Shown here: piece by piece, positions 22,860 through 27,340 of the stretch
Layout of the letters: each line of letters begins with the position of its first letter
Numbering within the stretch: position 1 is the stretch's first letter
IMG/VR virus record: IMGVR_UViG_3300008110_001209
Span: 1 to 27,340 of that record
Strand: one strand, 5' to 3'
Source of the DNA: a virus
Length of the DNA: 27,340 bases
Position numbers and translations under genes: made by a program
Notes under the pieces: generated by a model
What the model was told of the DNA's origin: nothing
What the model saw: only the letters and a program-made list of their open reading frames with translations
Databases searched by the model: none

Positions 22860-23353
22860 TTTGGGCGCTGCTTATCCGCAATCCCCTAGCCTCTGCCCTC
22901 GGTGCGCTGCTAATCGCGCTTGGCGTTTATACGGGCTACCTAAAGCTAAATAACGCATACCTCACAATGCGGGTTGACTCGCTAGAGAGCATTGAGAAGC
23001 AACGCGACGAACAGGTGATAGCCGCACTCAAGCGCAACGCAATCAAGGTCGAACAGAACAAACGATTCACGAAAGGGCTGCAAGATGAGAATGAACGATT
23101 ACAAGCCGAAACAAAGCCTCTTATTGGTCGCATTGACGTTCTTACTCGCAAGCTGCGCGACGCCCAGCCTTGTTCCTTGTCCACCCTTACCAGATCCGCC
23201 GAAAGTCGCCCTAGCGCCCCTGCCGACAAGCTACCTGACACGGGCAGAGACATTTTTGACCGACTTGTTATCGAGTACGCAGACCTCGCCAAATCCGCAG
23301 AAGTAGTAAGGTTGCAAGCGCAAACGTGCCAAGCATTTATTAAGGGTCAATAA
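22856..23353 (+). CDS. Rz: i-spanin, Rz-like
   Basis: 165 residues from GTG 22856 (GTGA overlap with the holin stop). One N-terminal membrane helix (about residues 10-27, NPLASALGALLIALGVYTGY) is followed by a long periplasmic coiled coil (about 35-95) rich in Glu/Lys/Arg/Gln. This is the usual layout of an inner-membrane spanin. It contains the entire Rz1-like gene in the +1 frame. Rz and Rz1 bridge the two membranes and disrupt the outer membrane after peptidoglycan cleavage, so the host has an outer membrane. Confidence 0.8.
   Translation: MIWALLIRNPLASALGALLIALGVYTGYLKLNNAYLTMRVDSLESIEKQRDEQVIAALKRNAIKVEQNKRFTKGLQDENERLQAETKPLIGRIDVLTRKLRDAQPCSLSTLTRSAESRPSAPADKLPDTGRDIFDRLVIEYADLAKSAEVVRLQAQTCQAFIKGQ
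23085..23306 (+). CDS. Rz1: o-spanin lipoprotein, Rz1-like (nested in Rz)
   Basis: 73 residues, fully embedded in the Rz gene in another frame. A basic start (KPKQ), a hydrophobic core and the lipobox L21-A22-S23-C24 give a type II signal peptide; the mature protein would begin at C24 and is Pro-rich (PCPPLPDPPKV), as usual for Rz1. AAAGGG at 23072-23077 provides a ribosome site about 7 nt before the ATG. It should sit in the inner leaflet of the outer membrane and bind Rz through the periplasm. Confidence 0.85.
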   Translation: MRMNDYKPKQSLLLVALTFLLASCATPSLVPCPPLPDPPKVALAPLPTSYLTRAETFLTDLLSSTQTSPNPQK

Positions 23354-23788
23354 ATGACAACCATCGTTGCTAGTGTGAAGCATGGCTGTATGTGTTCTGA
23401 CTCTCGTATGACTTCCGGTCACGCAATGGTGAACAGTCGGAAGTTAGAAAGAATCGGCGGTTCCCTTTGGGGTGGCGCTGGTGACGCAGAGGCGATAGAG
23501 GAATTTTTCATTTGGGCGCGGGCAAGTTTTGACGAAAAGAAAATCCCCAAGTGGACAGGTGAAGATAGACCGGAGTTTGAGATGGTCGAACTCGGCTCCG
23601 CAGGAATCAGGCTTTGGTCTAGTCGTTGTGTACCCATCCCCGTAGACAATGAATTCTGGGCGATAGGTTCAGGTGGACTCGCTGCAATGGGCGCTCTATA
23701 CGCTGGCAAGAAGCCGCAAGACGCCGTTCGCATAGCGATTCTGTGTGATGAATATTCTGGCGGGGCTGTACGCACGCTGAAAAGATAA
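23354..23788 (+). CDS. Proteasome beta/HslV-like Ntn hydrolase
   Basis: 144 residues starting MTTIVASVKHGCMCSDSRM and continuing TSG. In proteasome beta subunits and HslV the mature chain begins with a nucleophilic Thr and carries DSR.T.G and a Lys; here T2 would become N-terminal after Met removal, D16 lies in SDSRMTSG and K30 in NSRKLERI. Further matches are GGSLWGGAGDAEAIEEF, FWAIGSGGLAAMGALYAG and PQDAVRIAILCDEYSGG (GSG and the conserved C-terminal helix). There is no propeptide. It is shorter than HslV (about 175). Peptidase activity, a ring, or an ATPase partner is not shown; no unfoldase gene is seen nearby. It lies between the spanins and a phosphoesterase gene; the TAATG overlap links it to the latter. 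Confidence 0.8.
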   Translation: MTTIVASVKHGCMCSDSRMTSGHAMVNSRKLERIGGSLWGGAGDAEAIEEFFIWARASFDEKKIPKWTGEDRPEFEMVELGSAGIRLWSSRCVPIPVDNEFWAIGSGGLAAMGALYAGKKPQDAVRIAILCDEYSGGAVRTLKR

Positions 23789-24675
23789 TGCCGACTCCCC
23801 CGCTAAGTAGAGAACTCGCGCAAGAAGCCCTTAACCTTTTCGAGAAACATGGGCGCAGCTTCAAGATAGCCGCGTCTCACTCTGGCCTAAGTGATATGGG
23901 CTTTCGGCGCAGGGTAGACGCAGCGCACCGATACAGACTAGACCCCGAAATCGCCAAAGAACTGCCAACGCTTTCGGGTAAAGGACTCCGAGTTCTGGCG
24001 ATTCCCGACCTACACGCCCCCTTCCAGCATCCCGACGCCCTAGACTTTCTAAAGGCTGTCCGCGATCAGTTCACGCCCCAGCGTATCGTCTGCCTCGGTG
24101 ACGAATTAGACCAACACGCAATATCGCAGCATGACCCCGATCCCGATGGTTATTCAGCAGGACACGAACTAAACGTGGGCTTGGAGTTTATGCAGGAACT
24201 CTACAAGATTTTCCCCGTATGCGCGGTTGTCGAATCAAATCACGGCGTTAGACCGTTCAAACGGGCGTATAGGGCTGGATTACCCAAAGCCTATCTGAAG
24301 GACTATCACGACTTCATGAGTGCCCCAAAGGGCTGGTATTGGCAGCATAAGGTGGAAATTGACGGGGTTGTGTATATTCACGGCGAAGGGTACTTAGGCA
24401 AAGACGCCGCAATGAATTGCGCTAAAGACAACATGAAGCCCGTTGTTATTGGTCACGTTCACGGGTTCGCCGGGGTGCAGTATTTTAACAACGGCGAAAA
24501 GCAGATATGGGGCATGAACGCCGGATGCCTGATCGACTCGGACAGCTACGCAATGAAGTACGCCAAACACCATCGGTCTAAAGCCGTTCTCGGTGTCGGC
24601 CTGATAGATAAAGGGGTTCCGCTTTACTTCCCAATGAGGCTTGATGACAAGAAACGATGGACGGGGCAAATATGA
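23788..24675 (+). CDS. Calcineurin-like metallophosphoesterase with N-terminal HTH-like region
   Basis: 295 residues. Residues about 5-50 (ELAQEALNLFEKHGRSFKIA, then ASHSGLSDMGFRRRVDAA) look like a helix-turn-helix of the type that precedes phage phosphoesterases. The metal motifs are in order: D74-x-H76 (DLHAPF), G104-D105-x2-D108 (GDELD), N151-H152 (SNHG, in place of GNH[DE]), H198 (HGE) and G222-H-x-H225 (GHVH). This set binds two metal ions and would hydrolyse a phosphoester, perhaps nucleic acid given the HTH-like part; the substrate is unknown. The start overlaps the previous stop (TAATG) and the stop overlaps the next start (ATGA). Confidence 0.85.
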   Translation: MPTPPLSRELAQEALNLFEKHGRSFKIAASHSGLSDMGFRRRVDAAHRYRLDPEIAKELPTLSGKGLRVLAIPDLHAPFQHPDALDFLKAVRDQFTPQRIVCLGDELDQHAISQHDPDPDGYSAGHELNVGLEFMQELYKIFPVCAVVESNHGVRPFKRAYRAGLPKAYLKDYHDFMSAPKGWYWQHKVEIDGVVYIHGEGYLGKDAAMNCAKDNMKPVVIGHVHGFAGVQYFNNGEKQIWGMNAGCLIDSDSYAMKYAKHHRSKAVLGVGLIDKGVPLYFPMRLDDKKRWTGQI

Positions 24676-24905
24676 GCATACCTGACCACGGAGAGTACGA
24701 CCCCAAGCCCCTGATAATGGGCTACGCCGATTCCACCGTTACTTGCTCCCCTGCCTGTTTCGATAGCGCCCGGCTACTGCTAGACCACTTTGAACAGACG
24801 CGGGAACCCGCAGACTTCGACGCGCTCCTATGCGTTGTTAAACGCCTTCAACTGCTGGCGGTGGTGGTACCTGAGTCGGTGATGCTAGAGACACCGGATG
24901 ATTGA
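24672..24905 (+). CDS. Small hypothetical protein, last rightward gene
   Basis: 77 residues from ATG 24672, chosen because it overlaps the preceding stop (ATGA); an upstream in-frame ATG at 24657 would overlap more. The sequence is helical in its second half (SARLLLDHFEQTREPADFDA, then VVKRLQLLAVVVPESVML) with an acidic end. No motif is recognised. It ends the rightward late operon; beyond it lies the hairpin-rich convergent region. Confidence 0.6.
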   Translation: MSIPDHGEYDPKPLIMGYADSTVTCSPACFDSARLLLDHFEQTREPADFDALLCVVKRLQLLAVVVPESVMLETPDD

Positions 24906-25300
24906 CGCAACTTGGTAGGTAAGATAGATTGTGGTGGCGGGGCTTGATACCCGCTTGCGATCTACACTACTCGCCGGTCGCTCACTGGTAAGGCCGCTAA
25001 GCCCTCAGCTCTTGCCGCGTGTTGCCATTCCACGCCGCACCACAAGTCAGGAAACGGGCCGCAAGTTAGTGATTAGCTAACAGGGGAGAGTCGTGTTCCA
25101 TTCCCTGATTTGTGATGACTCCTTACGGGAGTCAGTCGGCCTCTTTAGCGGGGCTTCCGCAACTTTCATGCGCTGCGTCATAGGCTGTCAGTTCGGTTAG
25201 TTCGCGTCACTACTGCCCCTAACGGGGGCAAGTCGCCTGCTGAAACAGGACGTATGCTGATTAGCTGACGTTCGCAGCTTTGTGGCACCGATCAGCACGG
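24906..25300. other. Hairpin-rich convergent intergenic region, possible structured RNA
   Basis: About 395 bp with no convincing gene. Folds seen on the plus strand: TAGATTG...CGATCTA (24925-24964) enclosing GCGGG...CCCGC (24937-24954); CAGGGGA...TTCCCTG (25081-25107, one G-U); GACTCC-TTACG-GGAGTC (25117-25133); TGCCCC-TAACG-GGGGCA (25214-25230); CCTG...CAGG (25236-25249). The two 6-bp hairpins with loops TTACG and TAACG are both followed within a few bases by AGTCG(G)CCT, so the motif appears twice 97 bp apart. None has a U-tract for either direction. It could be bidirectional termination, mRNA 3' ends or an unknown structured RNA; it contains only very short reading frames. Confidence 0.5.
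25077..25181 (-). CDS. Possible 34-residue leftward peptide
   Basis: A short frame with two early Met residues (MTQRMKVAEAPLKRPTDSRK) ending TTLPC. It is preceded 18 nt upstream by a copy of TAGTGACGCGAAC, the 13-mer that also precedes the better supported gene at 25450. No Shine-Dalgarno is visible, and its coding strand includes one arm set of a hairpin (25117-25133). Very tentative; the region may be non-coding. Confidence 0.15.
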   Translation of the reverse strand: MTQRMKVAEAPLKRPTDSRKESSQIREWNTTLPC

Positions 25301-25450
25301 TTAGCAAGGCAAGCGCTGCCCTGATTCAAATTTTTCTCGTTCGTCCATCGCGTTGTGTACGCAAACTCCGTCATCAACTGTTGGGCTGCACCAGCAGTCT
25401 CGTGATCTATCGTGTTCGCGCAAATCATCAATCGGTAAAACATGAATCAT
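25301..25450 (-). CDS. Small conserved phage protein (49 residues)
   Basis: ATG at 25450 (leftward) with GGGGA six bases upstream, stop TAA at 25303-25301. The product begins MIHVLPIDDLREHDRSRDCW and continues CSPTVDDGVCVHNAMDEREK, then FE. I recognise this arrangement (HV.P.NDLREH..S..CWC.P.V......V.HN.MDGRE.(Y/F)E) as a very common small phage protein of unknown function. The conserved Cys/His residues (C19, C21, C30, H32) might bind metal. It begins a short leftward transcription unit with its own weak promoter-like site (25478-25486). The longer overlapping frame at 25261-25443 is rejected in its favour. Confidence 0.75.
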   Translation of the reverse strand: MIHVLPIDDLREHDRSRDCWCSPTVDDGVCVHNAMDEREKFESGQRLPC

Positions 25451-25459
25451 TTTTTCCCC

Positions 25460-25472
25460 GTTCGCGTCACTA
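25460..25472. repeat. 13-bp direct repeat GTTCGCGTCACTA, copy 2 (copy 1 at 25200-25212)
   Basis: GTTCGCGTCACTA is found at 25200-25212 and 25460-25472. On the leftward strand each copy (TAGTGACGCGAAC) lies shortly upstream of an ATG (25450 and 25181). It may be a shared leader or protein-binding element, or the trace of a local duplication. One chance 13-mer repeat would not surprise in 27 kb, but two copies in 270 bp are noteworthy. Confidence 0.5.
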
Positions 25473-25477
25473 GCGCG

Positions 25478-25486
25478 AGTGTATCA
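25478..25486 (-). promoter_or_regulatory. Extended -10 promoter-like site for the 49-residue gene
   Basis: Leftward TGATACACT (25486 to 25478): TACACT as -10 with TG one base upstream. No good -35 hexamer at 16-18 bp. Transcription would start near 25471, at the TAGTGACGCGAAC 13-mer, giving a leader of about 20 nt. Modest support. Confidence 0.35.
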
Positions 25487-25682
25487 CAATTTACCCAACA
25501 TCATGCGTATATGGGGATTACGTGACTCGTTGCGTATGCTATACGCATATTGCATATAAACGGCGCTTTCTTTAACACGATCTGGAAACGTGTCTCATAT
25601 TTAAGGTTTCTTTATCATGTGCCATATCTGGCGCGTATGGCGCATATTTACGGTTTTTGCGCCATTGATGGCGTGGGGTCGC

Positions 25683-26015
25683 TCATTTCGGCTCCTGTTC
25701 TGCTATGGCTGCGGCGATTGGCGGTGCTGGTAGCGGTTTCCAGTGGGTGGGAGTTTCGGTGAGCGCCCCGCCATAGCCAAAGATGCGCCACCAAGTCAAG
25801 TTGCCAACGTCACCCCATGTAACGATATAGGTGTTTTTGTACTCGGCACAGTGAACCATTATGGCCCTTGATGTTTTGGGCGCACTCTCAATCGGTTGCC
25901 ACTCGGCATCCCTTTTGTAGGCTGCAAGTTCGGCGGTGAGTGCTTCGACTTTATTGACAAGCTCGAAAATTGCTACGCTTTTATTTTTTTTCGCTAGATA
26001 GTAGGATAGGCTCAT
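25683..26015 (-). CDS. DUF551-like accessory protein
   Basis: 110 residues from ATG 26015 (leftward), which overlaps the stop of the gene before it (ATGA). After a helical N-terminus (MSLSYYLAKKNKSVAIFELV) comes AEWQPIESAPKTSRAIMVHC, a strand VTWGDVGNLTWWRIFGYGG and PTHWKPLPAPP. The W.PI..AP......W......PTHW.PLP.PP layout is the DUF551 family, frequent in phage early operons; its function is unknown. The last residues AAIAEQEP are also the end of the neighbouring protein, encoded by a 34-bp near-perfect repeat. Confidence 0.8.
   Translation of the reverse strand: MSLSYYLAKKNKSVAIFELVNKVEALTAELAAYKRDAEWQPIESAPKTSRAIMVHCAEYKNTYIVTWGDVGNLTWWRIFGYGGALTETPTHWKPLPAPPIAAAIAEQEPK
25687..25720. repeat. 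34-bp repeat, copy 1 (copy 2 at 26019-26052)
   Basis: TTCGGCTCCTGTTCTGCTAT and the following 14 bases are repeated at 26019-26052 with one mismatch (C25715 versus T26047). Both copies encode the C-terminal residues AAIAEQEP of two adjacent leftward genes, ending just before their stop codons. This suggests duplication of gene ends or in-frame fusion and reassortment of modules. Confidence 0.9.
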
Positions 26016-26815
26016 TTGTTCGGCTCCTGTTCTGCTATGGCTGCGGTGATTGCTGCGCCTCGGCCAATTAGTCCGCATCGAGCCCTATTGCTTTCGTTGT
26101 CGCGCTCCATAGCTTTGAACAAGGCAATACAAGCGTTACGAGTGTGCGGACTTCCGCCCCCGCCAAAGCCAGTCGTGCAAAACTCAACAGAGCCGCCAGT
26201 GTCGTAGCTGTTAGGGTCCGGAACAATCGCCACGATTACATCACCATCGTTATCAAACGCAACGCGAAGTCTTCCTAATGGCGACATATCCCCAAGCCGC
26301 TCAACGAAATTCTGCGATCCCCAGCCTTCCGGCATGGATTCGGTCGGTTGCCATTCAGCATCCTTTTTGTCAGGCTCTACTGAGGCTGGTGGGGTGGTGT
26401 CACGCGCTGCAATCGTGCGCTCTGCCCATCGCACAGCCTTTTGCATGGTTTTAATGTCGCACGGGCAGTAAGGGTTGTTGACGCTGAATATCTCCTGCCG
26501 ACCTTGCTCTATCTCAGCGTCTGTCAGTCGCGCAACAGGCTCTACTGAGGCTAGTGGGGTGGTGAATAGCGCCATATCGCAATCACTGTATTTCTTGCGC
26601 CACCCGTTGAACGACTGTCCCCGCGCAAGCGCATCGTGGAACTCTTTAGAGTTAGCCCACGCAACAGGCCCTACTGGGGTGGCTTGTGCGGGTTGCCCGT
26701 TCACTGTTGCGACGATCTGCCCCCACTGTTCAGGCGTCACAAAGCCCTCAAGCGATGACCGTGCGCCCTTGCTGACCAACGAAATTTTTATCTTGGCTCG
26801 TTCTCTATCGCTCAT
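26012..26815 (-). CDS. Modular hypothetical accessory protein
   Basis: 267 residues from ATG 26815 (leftward), chosen because it overlaps the stop of the preceding gene (ATGA). Regions: a basic start (MSDRERAKIKISLVSKGARS) with FVTPEQWGQIVATVNG; a segment with PVARLTDAEIEQGRQEIF and NNPYCPCDIKTMQKAVRWAE, typical of phage accessory proteins; a short DUF551-like start KDAEWQPTESMPEG without the rest of that domain; then VRVAFDNDGDVI-like strands and GGSVEFCTTGFGGGGSPHTR, a pattern seen in phage proteins of unknown function. Linker words PLASVEPVARL and PPASVEPDKKDAEWQ recur, as if built from repeated modules. It ends with the shared AAIAEQEPNK. Confidence 0.7.
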   Translation of the reverse strand: MSDRERAKIKISLVSKGARSSLEGFVTPEQWGQIVATVNGQPAQATPVGPVAWANSKEFHDALARGQSFNGWRKKYSDCDMALFTTPLASVEPVARLTDAEIEQGRQEIFSVNNPYCPCDIKTMQKAVRWAERTIAARDTTPPASVEPDKKDAEWQPTESMPEGWGSQNFVERLGDMSPLGRLRVAFDNDGDVIVAIVPDPNSYDTGGSVEFCTTGFGGGGSPHTRNACIALFKAMERDNESNRARCGLIGRGAAITAAIAEQEPNK

Positions 26816-27261
26816 GGCTTTGTGTCCTTTAAGGCTCGGATATTGCCGGCGCATTGCTCGGCGGCTCTTGCTTGCGCCCAAACACGCTCACGGGTTTCGG
26901 AGTTTTCAGGGTGCAAGTTACCCGCTTTTGCGTAGACAGCATTAACCTCGTTGCACTCACGTATGGCCTCATCTAGCACATCGCTGCGTCGTTGCTGCTC
27001 CCATGCCGCTACATCGGCTTGGGTGGAGGTTGCGGCTAGGGCGGCCAGCGCCAATTTGCGCGTCGGCGTTTGCATTGATAGCTGCGGACTTACAAAAGCG
27101 TTCAGCGCCTCCCGCAGCATGGCGATCTGCGCAGCCTGTCGGTCTAGTTCTGCGTTTGCCTCATAGACCGTATGCGCGTACTTGCTGAAATTGGTCGTTC
27201 CCGTTAGCACTTCTGCCAGCCGGTCTAGGCGCTTGGTTAGTGTTGCCTTATCGTTACTCAT
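26812..27261 (-). CDS. Hypothetical coiled-coil accessory protein
   Basis: 149 residues from ATG 27261 (leftward), overlapping the stop of the upstream gene (ATGA). Mostly helical: LTKRLDRLAEVLTGTTNFSK, a coiled coil with ANAELDRQAAQIAMLREALN, an Ala/Thr linker and a second helical region (EAIRECNEVNAVYAKAGNLH). Such proteins are common in phage early operons (Ea22-like in style), and their function is unknown. The stop overlaps the start of the next gene. Confidence 0.65.
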   Translation of the reverse strand: MSNDKATLTKRLDRLAEVLTGTTNFSKYAHTVYEANAELDRQAAQIAMLREALNAFVSPQLSMQTPTRKLALAALAATSTQADVAAWEQQRRSDVLDEAIRECNEVNAVYAKAGNLHPENSETRERVWAQARAAEQCAGNIRALKDTKP

Positions 27262-27340
27262 TTAGACCTCGCTCTCAGCATTGCATCTGCCAATTGGTAA
27301 CAGCACTCAGCCATGCGCTCTAGGTCAATGCTGGTGCATT
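27258..27340 (-). CDS. Leftward hypothetical protein, C-terminal end only
   Basis: The last 26 codons of a leftward gene that begins beyond the window. The end MAECCYQLADAMLRARSK resembles the common phage ending (A..QADAML.AR). The stop TGA overlaps the ATG of the next gene (ATGA), which confirms the frame. Confidence 0.6.
   Translation of the reverse strand, partial: CTSIDLERMAECCYQLADAMLRARSK

Larger units (their letters stand above)
25451..25682. promoter_or_regulatory. AT-rich intergenic region with repeated TGCGTAT motifs and palindromes
   Basis: 232 bp between two leftward genes. TGCGTAT occurs at 25504-25510 and 25531-25537, and its inverse ATACGCA at 25541-25547; the last two form a perfect 7-bp inverted repeat with a 3-nt centre. 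GCGTAT recurs at 25633-25638. Other inverted repeats: ACACG/CGTGT (25575-25593), GGCGCA/TGCGCC (25639-25663) and CGCCAT-TG-ATGGCG (25660-25673). The density of the same motif suggests operator sites or a replication/regulatory region. Only very short frames (for example 23 codons leftward near 25555) are present. Confidence 0.45.

Noticed and set aside
24925-24964. tRNA-like T-arm followed by CCACCA on the leftward strand
   Set aside because: The loop is 8 nt without TTC, and no room or pairing for an acceptor, D-arm or anticodon arm in tRNA arrangement.
25331-25339. T-run after GGCA...TGCC as a rightward terminator
   Set aside because: Stem of only four base pairs and 9 nt between stem and T-run; it lies inside the leftward 49-residue gene.
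25261-25443. 60-residue leftward frame
   Set aside because: Overlaps the recognisable 49-residue gene (25301-25450) in a different frame and lacks a ribosome site.
26475-26945. 156-residue rightward open frame
   Set aside because: Antisense to two leftward genes joined by an ATGA overlap; Ser/Cys/Leu-rich and without similarity to known proteins I can recall.

Overview
The window is a piece of a tailed bacteriophage genome (Caudoviricetes). It has a short-tailed, P22-like virion plan: portal, co-chaperonin, scaffold, capsid, a gp4-like head-to-tail connector, a gp10-like tail hub, and a run of large proteins that look like internal/ejection proteins. No tape measure, sheath or baseplate genes are visible. 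A signal-anchor endolysin, a small holin and a nested Rz/Rz1 spanin pair imply a Gram-negative host. No integrase, tRNA, CRISPR or insertion sequence was found, and host and lifestyle cannot be fixed from this segment.

Layout. Positions 1-24905 are one long rightward late block, tightly packed with many ATGA, TGATG or TTGA stop/start overlaps. The order is: portal (5' cut by the window), small gene, GroES-like protein, scaffold, small head protein, decoration-like protein, major capsid protein (MCP), several beta-rich structural proteins, Zn-ribbon protein, S74 tail fibre, gp4-like connector, gp10-like kelch hub. An internal sigma70-type promoter with a hairpin leader (13546-13640) precedes the putative ejection-protein genes (13649-19293). 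Then come fibre and LamG-like adhesion genes (19297-22157), the lysis cassette (22195-23353), a proteasome/HslV-like Ntn hydrolase, a metallophosphoesterase with a possible DNA-binding N-terminus, and a small unknown gene. From 27340 back to 25301 the genes run leftward and are small accessory (probably early) genes, one with a DUF551-like domain. The two blocks converge on 24906-25300, about 395 bp rich in hairpins and without a convincing gene.

The most striking feature is that five virion genes are broken by frame changes although both sides of each break read as good protein: the scaffold (near 1868-1890), MCP (near 3753), gp10-like hub (near 11500 and 12575), the 13.9 kb gene (perfect 7-bp tandem duplication at 14979-14992) and the 15.2 kb gene (perfect 37-bp-period tandem duplication at 15890-15964). 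Removing one repeat copy exactly restores the last two. Either the assembly or consensus is faulty here, or this is a defective or variable phage genome. All functional statements about these genes refer to the restored proteins.

Other points of interest are a structured leader with UUCG and GAAA tetraloops that sequesters the Shine-Dalgarno sequence of the gene at 4986, a GNRA hairpin directly after the MCP gene, a phage-borne proteasome-like peptidase, two separate S74 chaperone domains, the repeated hairpin motif in the convergent region, and a recognisable 49-residue leftward gene at 25301-25450.
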